Assembly: GCA_963729935.1 (NCBI GenBank)
Contig: CAVSPW010000012.1
Coordinates: 1-64,000 of the forward strand
DNA length: 64,000 nt
Source of the DNA: CAIKMD01 sp963729935
GTDB taxonomy: Bacteria; Pseudomonadota; Alphaproteobacteria; ATCC43930; CGMCC-115725
Direction: 5' to 3'
Of the stretch, positions 24,602-35,000 are shown in pieces. A model generated the notes under the pieces. It saw nothing but the letters and a program-made list of their open reading frames with translations, had not been told where the DNA came from and did no database searches. How positions within the stretch are numbered: position 1 is the first letter of the stretch; every line of letters starts with the position of its first letter. Both the position numbers and the translations under genes were made by a program.

Positions 24602-25717
24602 TCAACCCCAGACCTCCCGCGCGGTTTCCACCACGAGGCGCAGTTTCGCGATCTCGTCCTCGATCGTGACATCGTTGCCTTCGATGGTGCTGGAGAAGCC
24701 GCATTGCGGGCTCAAGGCGAGTTGATCCAAGGGACAGAATTTCGCCGCCTCCTCGATGCGGCGCTTCAGATCGTCCTTGCTCTCGAGCTTGCGCAGCTTG
24801 GTCGTGACGAGACCAAGGATCACGATCTTGCCCTTGGGCACGAAGCGCAGCGGCGCGAAATCGCCCGAGCGCGGATCGTCGTATTCGAGAAAATACCCAT
24901 CGACGTCGACCTGATTGAAGAGCACATCGGCGACCGGCTCGTAACCGCCTTCAGCCACCCAAGCGCTCTTGAAATTGCCGCGGCAAAGATGCATCGCCGT
25001 AACCATGTCCTTGGGACGCCCGGCGATCGAATCATTGATGAGCTTGGCGTAGGTCTGCGGCAAGGTGCGCGGATCGCTGCCGATGTTCTGGACCTGCTCG
25101 CGCAGCCGCGGATCGCATAGATAGGCGAAATTGACCTCGTCGATCTGCAAATAGCGGCAACCGGCGGCGGCGAGATCCCTCACCTCCTCGCTATAGACCC
25201 GGCCGAGATCGGCATAGAACTCGCCCAGATCCGGATAGGCCTTCTCGTCGATCGCCTTGCGCCCGCCGCGGAAATGCATATTGCTCGGCGCCGGAATGGT
25301 GATCTTGGGCGTGACCTTCGTCACCGATTTCAGAAACTTGAAATGATCGACGAAAATCGGATGCGGGCGCGAGAGCTTGCCGTCGACGCGAATGCCGGGC
25401 GGCGCGAACTCGATGTCGCCTTCGTGGGTGTGGAACTTCGCCTTGATGCTTGGCGGCACCACCGTCACGTTGGCGAATTGCTCGAGGAAATCGAGATGCC
25501 AGAAGGTGCGGCGGAACTCGCCATCGGTCGCGACCTGAAGGCCGATATCCTCCTGCATCTTGACCGCCTCGCGGATCGCCTGATCCTCGACCTGGCGGAG
25601 CTGCTCGGCCGAAATCTCGTTGCGTTTCTTCTTATCGCGCGCGTCGAGCAGCTTTTGGGGACGCAGCAGGCTGCCGACGTGATCGGCACGGTAGGGCGGG
25701 ATCGTGCGTAATGCCAT
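24602..25717 (-). CDS. Cobalamin-independent methionine synthase-like protein (MetE C-terminal type)
   Basis: 371-residue barrel related to the C-terminal catalytic half of MetE, as in stand-alone YxjG/YxjH-type proteins. It starts with RADHVGSLLRP, a family hallmark. It has DGEFRR, LQIDEVNFAY, the zinc-ligand segment HLCRGN and a late Cys in LSPQCGF, so the His/Cys/Glu/Cys zinc set appears intact. It should transfer a methyl group from a folate or another donor to homocysteine or a related thiol. Position upstream of metK, ahcY and metF fits homocysteine remethylation, but the lack of the MetE N-terminal half leaves the methyl donor uncertain. Confidence 0.87.
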   Translation of the reverse strand: MALRTIPPYRADHVGSLLRPQKLLDARDKKKRNEISAEQLRQVEDQAIREAVKMQEDIGLQVATDGEFRRTFWHLDFLEQFANVTVVPPSIKAKFHTHEGDIEFAPPGIRVDGKLSRPHPIFVDHFKFLKSVTKVTPKITIPAPSNMHFRGGRKAIDEKAYPDLGEFYADLGRVYSEEVRDLAAAGCRYLQIDEVNFAYLCDPRLREQVQNIGSDPRTLPQTYAKLINDSIAGRPKDMVTAMHLCRGNFKSAWVAEGGYEPVADVLFNQVDVDGYFLEYDDPRSGDFAPLRFVPKGKIVILGLVTTKLRKLESKDDLKRRIEEAAKFCPLDQLALSPQCGFSSTIEGNDVTIEDEIAKLRLVVETAREVWG

Positions 25718-25753
25718 GACGGGTTCTCCTCCGCTTGATCTCGAATGACGCGC

Positions 25754-27124
25754 TCAGTCGTCGCCCGCAGCCGGTTGCGCGGCCGGGACACCATGACCAT
25801 GCCATTCCGCCCGATAGAGCGGTGTCAGCAAGATCGCGTTGATGAGCCCGATTGCCAACGGAATGGTCGCAAGCCAGAAGAGATATTTGGTCGGCAGATG
25901 CATCGAGATCAAGAGACCCCCGACGATCGGGCCGATCACGGAGCCCACGCGCCCCGCGCCGAAACAGGAACCGAGCCCCCAGGAGCGGATATAGGTCGGA
26001 TAAACACTGGTCTCCGACGCGATATTGCCGAATTGCAGCCCCAGGAGACAGAAGCCCGCCGCCGCGATGAGCGCGAGGATGACGCCTTCGGGCAATCCCG
26101 GCAGGCCGATACAGGCGACGATCGGAATGGCGCAGGCAAAAAGGATCGGCACCGGTAGGAAGCCGAATTTGTCCAAGGGACGCATGATGACGATGCCGCC
26201 CAAGGTGCCGGCGAATTGAAACGCCGTGATCGCAAGCCCGGCATCGGCGATGGGATAGCCCGCGTTGGAGAGGATGGTGGGCGTCCACTGATTGATGAAA
26301 TAGAAGATCATCAGATTGACCGCGTTGGACAACCAGAACATCGGCGTGATCCAGGCGAGCCGGCCCTTGAAGATCGCCCCGTAGGAGAATTTCGCGCGAT
26401 TATCCTCGCCCCCGATCGTGAAGTCCGAGTTCGGATCGAGCGCCAGACCGGGCTGCATGCGCTCGATCTGGCGAACCAGGCGCTCGTGCCGTTCGCGCTT
26501 CAGCGAGAGGAACTTGATCGATTCGGGCAGAACGAACATGGCGATGATGGCAACGACGATCGGCGTGATGCCGCCGACCCAGAACAGGATCTGCCAGCCA
26601 TGCGTCCCCATGTATTTCGCCGCGACGATCCCAGGCACGCCGCCGCCGAAGGTGACGCCCGAGAACATGAGGATGAAGAGCGTGGCGCGGATGCGGCGCG
26701 GCGCAAATTCGGTGACCAGCGCCGTGGCGATCGGGAGCACGCCGGCAATGCCGATACCGGCGATGAAGCGCAGCCAGATCAGAGTCTGCAGATCCTGAGC
26801 CAGCACCGAGGCCCAGGTGAAGACGCCGAAAAAGAGCAAGCCCCCGACCAGTGCGGTGCGGCGCCCGTAATGATCGGCGATCCAGCCCAGGATCGGCGGA
26901 CCGAAGAGGCCCGCAAAGAGCCCGGCGCTGAACAGCCCGCCCAGGGCCGCGGGACTCACATGCCATTCTCGGATCAAAGCAGGTGCCGCGAAGGCGGCCG
27001 CGCCGATGTCGTAGCCATCCGCCATCACCACGATGAAGGTGACGACGACAAGCGTGACGTGAAAAGCACCGATTTTTTGCGCGTCGATGATCCGCGAAAG
27101 GTCGACGGTCTTGACTGAAGCCAA
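25754..27124 (-). CDS. MFS transporter, aromatic acid:H+ symporter (AAHS) type
   Basis: 456-residue 12-TM transporter. The TM1 segment VVMADGYDIGAAAFAAP carries the Asp-rich AAHS signature, the loop after TM2 is GWIADHYGRRTAL, and the second half repeats it as RPLDKFGFLPV. I chose the TTG at 27124 as start because GGAGG lies six bases upstream; the longer frame to 27163 lacks a site. It is expected to take up an aromatic carboxylate such as 4-hydroxybenzoate or protocatechuate. It stands between the metE-like gene and the RND cluster, with its own upstream gap. Confidence 0.9.
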   Translation of the reverse strand: MASVKTVDLSRIIDAQKIGAFHVTLVVVTFIVVMADGYDIGAAAFAAPALIREWHVSPAALGGLFSAGLFAGLFGPPILGWIADHYGRRTALVGGLLFFGVFTWASVLAQDLQTLIWLRFIAGIGIAGVLPIATALVTEFAPRRIRATLFILMFSGVTFGGGVPGIVAAKYMGTHGWQILFWVGGITPIVVAIIAMFVLPESIKFLSLKRERHERLVRQIERMQPGLALDPNSDFTIGGEDNRAKFSYGAIFKGRLAWITPMFWLSNAVNLMIFYFINQWTPTILSNAGYPIADAGLAITAFQFAGTLGGIVIMRPLDKFGFLPVPILFACAIPIVACIGLPGLPEGVILALIAAAGFCLLGLQFGNIASETSVYPTYIRSWGLGSCFGAGRVGSVIGPIVGGLLISMHLPTKYLFWLATIPLAIGLINAILLTPLYRAEWHGHGVPAAQPAAGDD

Positions 27125-27201
27125 AATATTCCTCCCCAGGGGACGGCGTTCGATGCGCCGCAAGCGGCGCCATTAAGTCCTACGCAAAATCGGCGCGCAA
27201 C

Positions 27202-28710
27202 CTATTTGGTGCCCACTTCGGGGTGGGATTGGTCCCGCGCCCCGGATGGGCTTTCGACTTGCGTCGCGCTCGGAAGCTGGCGCACATCCCACCCGCCCCC
27301 CAGGGCTACGATGAGATTGACGCTCGCGACCAGGCGGCTTTGCAAAATCGTCAGCGCGGTCTGCTGGCTTGCCAGGGAATTGGCCTGGGCGGTGATGACG
27401 GACGTGTAGTCGACCGTGCCGGCGCGATACTGATTGAGCGTCAGGCGCTCGGCCTCCTGGGCGGCTTGCGCGGCGCGCGCCTGGACCTCGGCCTGCTGCC
27501 CCAAAATGCGCGCAGCGGCGAGCTGATCCTCGACCTGCTGGAAAGCGGTGAGGACGGCTTGGCGATAGGTCGCGACACTTTCATCGTAGGTTGCGCGCGC
27601 CGCCGCCACCTGCGCCGAGGTCAACCCGCCGTTGAAGATCGGCAGGTTCACATTCGTCAAGCCGAAGGACCACAGGCTGCTCGCCGCGGTAAAGAGCGTG
27701 TGCAGCATCGAGCTCGACTGGCCGTAGGACGCGCCGAGCGTGATCGTCGGGAAATATCCCGCCTCGGCCACCCCGATTCTGGCGTTGGCCGCCGCCATCG
27801 CGCGCTCGGCGGCGGCAATCCCGGGATTGCGCTCGAGCAGGGTCGAGGGCAGGTCCGGCGGCATCACCGGAATCGCGTGATCGACCTTGGCCGGCTCGAT
27901 CGCAAAATCGCCCGGCGGCTTGCCGATCAGCACCGCGATCGCGTGCTCGAATTGCGCGCGCGGTACGCGGATCGCGATCGATTGGGCGCGCGTGTTTTCA
28001 AGCTGCGCGATCGCCGAAGCGACATCGGTGCGCGCCGCGGTGCCGACCCCGTAGCGGTTCTGGGTGATCTGCAGAGATCGGCTATAGGCGTCGACCGTGT
28101 CCTCAAGCAGGCGCTGCGTGTCGTCGGCGATCCGCAGCTGAAAATAATCCGCCGCCAGGCTCGCCTGGGCGGAAAGGCGTGCCGCGGCGAGATCGGCCGC
28201 GCTCGCTTGGGCGTTGGCGACATCGCTCTCGACCGTGCGTCGAATGGAGCCCCAAATGTCCGGGACCCAGCTCAGCCCCGCCGAGGCGCTGAAGGCGTTC
28301 TCCACCGAGGCGCGCCCGCTGGAAGACCGCCCGCTCGACGACGAAATTCCCGCACCGGTGCCCGACCGTGTCGCGGCGCCGCCGAGATCGAGGCTGGGAA
28401 AATAGCCCGCGCGCGCCTCGTCGACGATCGCCTGGGCGGTGCGATAGGCGGCCTCGGAAGATTTGAGCGTCTGGTTCGATATCGAGACTTGGCGTTCCAG
28501 CCCATCGAGCACCGGATCATTGAAGACCGACCACCAGGCTTCGGCGCTCGCCGCTTGCTGCGGCGCCGCCAGCTTCCAGCCTTCGGCTTCCTTGAACTTC
28601 GTCGGGACCGGGGCGGCGGGCCGCAGGTAATCGGGGCCGAGCGCGCAGCCGGCCAGGACCGCGAGCGATAAGGTACCGGCGAGACGGAGGGAAAGGCGCG
28701 GCATCCTCAT
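27202..28710 (-). CDS. Outer-membrane efflux factor, NodT family (OMF 2)
   Basis: 502-residue TolC-like outer-membrane lipoprotein. Start ATG 28710 overlaps the stop of mdtC. The signal peptide ends in a lipobox LAVLAGC with Cys22. The body shows the two TolC-like repeats, including NRYGVGTAARTDVASA and the later NQYRAGTVDYTSV, each followed by long amphipathic helices. It closes a five-gene RND cluster that already has another outer-membrane factor at 36621-38096, so the pump has two alternative exit ducts encoded together. Confidence 0.93.
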   Translation of the reverse strand: MRMPRLSLRLAGTLSLAVLAGCALGPDYLRPAAPVPTKFKEAEGWKLAAPQQAASAEAWWSVFNDPVLDGLERQVSISNQTLKSSEAAYRTAQAIVDEARAGYFPSLDLGGAATRSGTGAGISSSSGRSSSGRASVENAFSASAGLSWVPDIWGSIRRTVESDVANAQASAADLAAARLSAQASLAADYFQLRIADDTQRLLEDTVDAYSRSLQITQNRYGVGTAARTDVASAIAQLENTRAQSIAIRVPRAQFEHAIAVLIGKPPGDFAIEPAKVDHAIPVMPPDLPSTLLERNPGIAAAERAMAAANARIGVAEAGYFPTITLGASYGQSSSMLHTLFTAASSLWSFGLTNVNLPIFNGGLTSAQVAAARATYDESVATYRQAVLTAFQQVEDQLAAARILGQQAEVQARAAQAAQEAERLTLNQYRAGTVDYTSVITAQANSLASQQTALTILQSRLVASVNLIVALGGGWDVRQLPSATQVESPSGARDQSHPEVGTK

Positions 28711-31700
28711 CGGCCGCTCTCGAGCGAGCCGCCATCGGGAAGATCGCGCCGCCGGCTGCCGCCGGGGCGGCGCGCCGCCCATACGCGAAAACGTTCGAGA
28801 TAGAGATAGATGACCGGCGTCGTATAGAGCGTCAGCATCTGACTGACGATGAGGCCGCCGATGATCGAGATGCCGAGCGGGCGGCGCATTTCGCTCCCCT
28901 CGCCCATGCCGATCGCGAGCGGCAACGCGCCGAGAAGCGCCGCCAGGGTCGTCATCAGGATCGGACGGAAGCGCAGCATGCAGGCCTCGGAAATGGCATC
29001 GCGCGCCGGCAGGTTGCGCGCGCGCTGCGCGTCGATCGCGAAATCGATCATCATGATGGCATTTTTCTTGACGATCCCAATCAGCAGGAAAACCCCGATC
29101 AAGGAGATTATATCAAACTCGGTCTTGAAGATGAGCAGCGCCAATACCGCGCCCACGCCGGCCGAAGGAAGGGTCGAGAGAATCGTGATCGGATGGATAT
29201 AGCTCTCATACAGCACGCCCAGGACGATATAGACCGCGATCAGCGCCGCAAGGATGAGAAGCGGCTCCGTCGCCAAGGATTGCTGAAAGACGCGGGCCGT
29301 GCCCTGAAAAGTCCCGTGAACGCTGCTCGGCACGCCGAGGCGGTTCATCGCATCGTCGATGGCGGCGGTCGCTTCGCTCAGCGATTTGCCGGGCGCGAGG
29401 TTGAACGAGATGGTCGAGGCGACGAAGGTGCCCTGGTGATTGACCGCGAGGGGCGTGCTGCCGGGACCGAAACTGCTGATCGCCGAGAGCGGCACCATGG
29501 TCTCGACGCTGGTGCTGACCGCCGCGCCGGTCGAGGCCTGGCTGTTGCCGATCGCGGTCAGCGAATTGGTGCTCTGGTTTCGGACGGCATTCTGACCCGG
29601 CACCGAGGCGGCATTGGCCGCCGTGTTGGCCGACGAGAGGACCGTCCCTGCCAACGCATTGGTCGCCTGAGTCCCGTTGATCGCTCCAGACTTGCTGATG
29701 TAGATGCCCTTGAGCGCTTCCGGATCCTGCCAATAACGCGGCGCCACCTCCATGACGACGTGGTACTGGTTCAGCGGGTTGAAGATCGTCGAAACCTGGC
29801 GTTGGCCGAACGCGTCATAGAGCGTGTTGTCGATCTGGCCGACGGTCACGCCCAGCCTTGCCGCGGCCGTACGATCGATATTGAGATCGATCTCGAGCCC
29901 CTTTTGCTGCTGGTCGGAATTGACGTCGGTGATCTCGGGCACGCTTTGCAGCGCGGTGGCGATCTTCGGCGCCCAGCTATAGAGCTCGTCGAGATCGTCG
30001 CTCTGCAAAGTGTATTGATATTGCGCGTTGCTTTGCCTTCCGCCGACGCGGATGTCCTGCACCGGCTGCAGGAACAAGGACGCGCCCGGCACCTGGTTGA
30101 GTTGCCGGCGCAGACGCCCGATCACCTGGAGGGATGAGACGTCGCGCTGGCTGAGCGGCTTCAAGGCGATGAAGCAAAAGCCGGAATTGGTCTGCCCGCC
30201 GCCGGTGAAGCCCGTCACCGACTCGACGGCCGGATCTTTTTGCACGGTCGCCATAAATTGCGAGAGTTTCTGCTGCATGAGCTGGAACGAAATACTCTGA
30301 TCGGCCTGGATGCCGCCGACGATGCGACCCGTGTCCTGTTGCGGGAAGAAGCCCTTCGGGACGATCACGAAAAGAAACCCATTCAGGCACAATGTTCCCA
30401 GCAGGATCAGCATCATCGTCCGCGGATGCATCAACGCCCAGCCCAATGAGCGGCGATAATGTTGCAGCAGCCAATCAAATGCGCCCGCGCAAATCCGGGA
30501 AAACCCGCGAGCCTCTTCGCTCACGCTGCGGCGCAGAAGGCGCGCGCACATCATCGGCGTCGTGGTCAGCGACACCGCGAGCGACACCGCGATCGCCACC
30601 GATAGCGTCACCGCGAATTCCCGGAACAGCCGCCCGATGATGCCGCCCATGAGGAGGATCGGTATAAAAACCGCGATCAGCGAGAGACTCATGGATAGAA
30701 CCGTGAAGCCCACCTCGCGCGCGCCCAACAAGGCGGCCTGAAAGCGCGACATTCCGGCTTCGATATGGCGCGTGATGTTTTCCAACACGACGATTGCATC
30801 ATCGACCACGAAACCCGTCGAAATCGTCAGGGCCATCAACGAGAGATTGTCGAGGCTGTAGCCGAGCAGGTACATCACGCCGAGCGTGCCGAGGAGCGAG
30901 ACCGGCACGGCGACGGTCGGGATCAGGCTCGCATGCGCGTCACGCAGGAAGAGAAACACCACCATGATCACGAGCCCGGTGGCGATGGCCAGGGTGATCT
31001 CGATGTCATGCAGCGAGGCGCGGATCGTGGTCGAGCGGTCTTCCGCGATGCTGAGATTGATGTCGCTCGGAATCGACGCTTCGAGCTGCGGCAGCTCGGC
31101 TTTGACCCGGTCGATCGTGTCGATGATATTGCCGCCGGGCGTACGCGAAAGAATCACGAGCACGGAAGGCTTGCCGTTCGCCTCGCCGAAATTGCGAATG
31201 TTCTCGACCGAATCGTGGATATCGGCCACATCCGCGAGCCTCACCGCTGCGCCGTTGCGATAGGAGACGATGAGCGAGCGATAATCCGCCGCCTTGGTCG
31301 CCTGATCGTTGGTGTAAATCTGGAAATGCTGCCCGTCCTGTTCGATGGCGCCCTTCGGGGCATGGGCATTGGCCGCGGACAGCGCCGCGCGCACATCCTC
31401 GAGGCTGATGCCGTAATTGAAAAGCGCCGCCGGATTGAGCTCGACGCGCACTGCCGGAAGCGAAGCGCCGCTGACATCGACCTCGCCGACGCCCTCGATC
31501 TGGGAAAGCTTCTGTTGGATCACGGTGCTCGCGGCATCGTAGATCTGTCCGCGCGTCAGCGTCGTCGAGGTCAGCGATAGAATCATGATCGGCGCGTCGG
31601 CCGGATTGACCTTGCGATAGGTGGGATTGCTGCGCAGGCTCGTCGGGAGGTCGGCGCGCGCCGCGTTGATGGCGGCCTCGACGTCCCGCGCCGCGCCGTC

Positions 31701-32003
31701 GATGTCCCGGTCGAGGCCGAACTGCAAGGTGACCCGCGTCGAGCCCACCGAGCTCGACGAGGTGATCTCGCTGACATCGGCGATCTGGCCGAGATGGCGC
31801 TCCAGCGGGGTTGCCACGGTCGCGGCCATCACCTGAGGACTGGCTCCTGGCATGGAGGCGCGCACCGAAATCGTCGGGTAATCGACCTGCGGCAAGGGCG
31901 AGACCGGCAGCTGAAAGAACGCCGCCGCCCCGGCCAGCGCGATGCCGAAGGTCAGGAGCGTCGTCGCCACCGGACGGCGCACGAAGACCGCGGAGAAATT
32001 CAT
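28707..32003 (-). CDS. mdtC: RND multidrug efflux transporter, MdtC type
   Basis: 1098-residue inner-membrane RND pump. It begins with FVRRPVATTLLTFG and has the two periplasmic docking domains, the TM4 proton-relay motif GFVVDDAIVVLENI, and the second-half GIVKKNAIMMIDFA. It is about 70 residues longer than E. coli MdtC. Part of this is a Ser/Ala/Asn-rich insert at about residues 767-828 in the second periplasmic half, where the MdtB partner has a short loop. It overlaps mdtB and the following outer-membrane factor by four bases each. It probably works as a heteromultimer with MdtB. Confidence 0.95.
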   Translation of the reverse strand: MNFSAVFVRRPVATTLLTFGIALAGAAAFFQLPVSPLPQVDYPTISVRASMPGASPQVMAATVATPLERHLGQIADVSEITSSSSVGSTRVTLQFGLDRDIDGAARDVEAAINAARADLPTSLRSNPTYRKVNPADAPIMILSLTSTTLTRGQIYDAASTVIQQKLSQIEGVGEVDVSGASLPAVRVELNPAALFNYGISLEDVRAALSAANAHAPKGAIEQDGQHFQIYTNDQATKAADYRSLIVSYRNGAAVRLADVADIHDSVENIRNFGEANGKPSVLVILSRTPGGNIIDTIDRVKAELPQLEASIPSDINLSIAEDRSTTIRASLHDIEITLAIATGLVIMVVFLFLRDAHASLIPTVAVPVSLLGTLGVMYLLGYSLDNLSLMALTISTGFVVDDAIVVLENITRHIEAGMSRFQAALLGAREVGFTVLSMSLSLIAVFIPILLMGGIIGRLFREFAVTLSVAIAVSLAVSLTTTPMMCARLLRRSVSEEARGFSRICAGAFDWLLQHYRRSLGWALMHPRTMMLILLGTLCLNGFLFVIVPKGFFPQQDTGRIVGGIQADQSISFQLMQQKLSQFMATVQKDPAVESVTGFTGGGQTNSGFCFIALKPLSQRDVSSLQVIGRLRRQLNQVPGASLFLQPVQDIRVGGRQSNAQYQYTLQSDDLDELYSWAPKIATALQSVPEITDVNSDQQQKGLEIDLNIDRTAAARLGVTVGQIDNTLYDAFGQRQVSTIFNPLNQYHVVMEVAPRYWQDPEALKGIYISKSGAINGTQATNALAGTVLSSANTAANAASVPGQNAVRNQSTNSLTAIGNSQASTGAAVSTSVETMVPLSAISSFGPGSTPLAVNHQGTFVASTISFNLAPGKSLSEATAAIDDAMNRLGVPSSVHGTFQGTARVFQQSLATEPLLILAALIAVYIVLGVLYESYIHPITILSTLPSAGVGAVLALLIFKTEFDIISLIGVFLLIGIVKKNAIMMIDFAIDAQRARNLPARDAISEACMLRFRPILMTTLAALLGALPLAIGMGEGSEMRRPLGISIIGGLIVSQMLTLYTTPVIYLYLERFRVWAARRPGGSRRRDLPDGGSLESGR

Positions 32004-35000
32004 TCCGCGGGTCTCCCGCTTTCCGATTCGTCATCGGTCTCGGGCGCGAACCGCGCGAGGCGCCGGCCCAAGCGGTCGAACGCCAGATAGATCACCGGCG
32101 TCGTGAAGAGCGTCAGCACCTGGCTCACGATGAGCCCGCCGACGATGCTGATGCCGAGCGGCTGGCGGAGCTCGGCGCCTGTGCCGCTGCCCAGCATCAA
32201 GGGCAGGGCGCCGAGGATCGCGGCCATCGTCGTCATCAGGATCGGACGCAGGCGCAGAAGGCAAGCCTGATGGATCGCCTCGCGCGGCGACTTTCCCTCG
32301 CGGCGTTCGGCATCGAGCGCGAAATCGATCATCATGATGGCGTTTTTCTTGACGATGCCGATGAGCAGGACGATGCCGATGATCGCGATGACGTCGAGAT
32401 CGTCGCCCGCGATCATCAATCCCAGCAGAGCGCCGATGCCGGCCGAAGGCAGGGTCGAGAGAATCGTCACCGGATGAACGAAGCTTTCGTAGAGAATGCC
32501 GAGGACGATATAGACGGTGATGATGGCAGCCAGAATGAGCAGAAGCTCGTTCTTGAGCGCCGACTGAAACGCGAGCGCCGTGCCCTGGAAAACGGTGATC
32601 ATGCTGCGCGGCATGCCGACTTCCTGCTCGGCCTGTTGCACGGCGGCGACCGCCTCGCCAAGCGAGACATCCGGCGCCAGATTGAACGACACCGTATTCG
32701 CCGGGAATTGGCCGAGATGGTTGATCTGCAGCGGCGCCGATTGCACGCTCACCTTGGTGATCGCCGAAAGCGGCACCTGGCCGCTCGACGCGACCGAGGA
32801 AGGAAGATAGATCGCGCCGAGCGCATCCAGAGAAGCCTGAAGACTGGGATCGGCCTCGAGGATCACTCGGTATTGATTCGACTGGGTGAAGATGGTCGAG
32901 ACGATCCGCTGTCCGAAGGCATCGTAGAGCGCGTTGTCGATCGTGGCCGGGGTGACGCCAAAGCGCCCGGCCGTATCGCGGTCGATGGTGATATAGGCGC
33001 TGAGCCCGTTCTCCTGCTGGTCGCTCGCAACATCCTCGAATTGCGGTCGCGTCTGGAGCGCGCCGACGAGCTTGGGAACCCATTGCGCGAGCTCGTCGGG
33101 ATTGGCGTCTTCGAGGATGAAGCGGTACTGCCCGCGGCTGACGGTCGCATCGATCGTCAGATCCTGGACCGGCTGCATGTAGAGCGAGACACCGGGCACG
33201 TTGGCGACCGATTGCGAGAGCCGGCGAATAACCGTGCTGACATCGCTCTCGCGCTCGCTCTTGGGCTTGAGATTGATGAGAAGGCGCCCGCTGTTGAGCG
33301 TCAGATTGACGCCGTCCACGCCGATGAAAGAGGAAAGGCTGTCCACATCCGGATCTTGCAGGACGACGTCGGCGAGCGCGCGCTGACGCTCGGCCATGGC
33401 ATCGAAGGAGATCGATTCGGGTGCCTGCGAAATTCCCTGGATCAGGCCGGTGTCCTGAACCGGAAAGAAGCCCTTGGGGATGATGACGTAGAGATAGGTG
33501 GTGAGCGCGAGCGTCGCCAGCGCCACGAGCAGGGTCGCACGCTCGCGATCGAGCACCCAATTGAGCGCGCGATCATAGTGCCGCACCACCCATTCGAAGG
33601 CCTCGCGGTCGCGCCGCTCGAAGGCACTTTCGGTGGCGGCCCTGGTCTGACGCAGGATTCGTCCGCACAGCATGGGCACGAGGGTCAGCGAGACCGCGGC
33701 CGAAATGAGGATCGTCACGGCGAGCGTCACGGCAAATTCGCGGAACAGGCGGCCGACGACGTCGCCCATGAACAAGAGCGGAATCAGAACGGCGATGAGC
33801 GAGATCGTCAGCGACACGATCGTGAAGCCGATCTGTTCAGCGCCTTTCAAAGCCGCGCGCAACGGCCGCTCGCCCGCTTCGATGTAGCGCGTGATGTTCT
33901 CGATCATGACGATCGCGTCGTCGACGACGAAGCCGGTGGCGATCGTCAGCGCCATCAAGGACAAATTGTTGAGACTGAAGCCGAAGAGATACATGGCGCC
34001 AAAGGTGCCGACGAGCGAGAGCGGCACCGACAGGCTCGGGATGATGGTCGCGCGCACCGTGCGCAAGAAGAGGAAGATCACCATCACGACCAGCGCCACG
34101 GCAAGCGTGAGCTCGAACTCGACGTCGCGTACTGAGGCGCGGATCGTGGTGGTGCGGTCGGTTAGAACGGTCATATCGATCCCGGCCGGCAGCGCGGCCT
34201 GGAGCTGCGGCAAGAGCGATTTGATCGTGTCGACGACCTGGATGACGTTGGCGCCGGGCTGGCGCTGAACATTGACGATGACCGCCGGCGTCTGGTTCAT
34301 CCAGGCGGCAAGCTTGGTGTTCTGCGCCCCGTCGACGATCTGCGCGACGTTTTTCAGGTAGACCGGCGCGCCGTTCTTATAAGCGACGACGAGGTTGCGG
34401 TACTCGTCCGCCGATTTAAGCTGATCGTTGGCGTTGAGCGTGTAGGCGCGCATCGGACCGTCGAAATTGCCCTTGGGCGTATTGACGTTCGCGTTGGCGA
34501 TGGTGGTGCGCAGATCGTCGATGTTGAGGCCGTAAGCCGCCAGCGCGCGCAAATTCGCTTGGACCCGAACGGCGGGCCGCTGCCCGCCATTGATGCTCAC
34601 GAGGCCGACGCCCGGAAGCTGCGAGATCTTCTGCGCGAGGCGCGTATCGGCCGCATCCTCGACCTGAGGCAAGGTCAAGGTCTTCGAGCTCAGCGCCAGG
34701 GTGAGGATCGGCGCATCGGCCGGGTTCACCTTCGCGTAGATCGGCGGCGCCGGCAGGTCCGACGGGAGCAGATTACCGGCCGCATTGATCGCCGCCTGAA
34801 CTTCCTGCTCGGCGACGTCGAGGCTGATATCGAGGCCGAATTGCAAGGTGATGACCGAAGCGCCGGCGGAACTGGTCGAGGTCATCTCGTTGAGACTCGG
34901 CATCTGGCCGAACTGAACCTCGAGCGGCGACGTGACGGACGAAGTCATCACATCGGGGCTCGCCCCGGGATAGAAGGTCTGAACCTGGATGGTCGGATAA

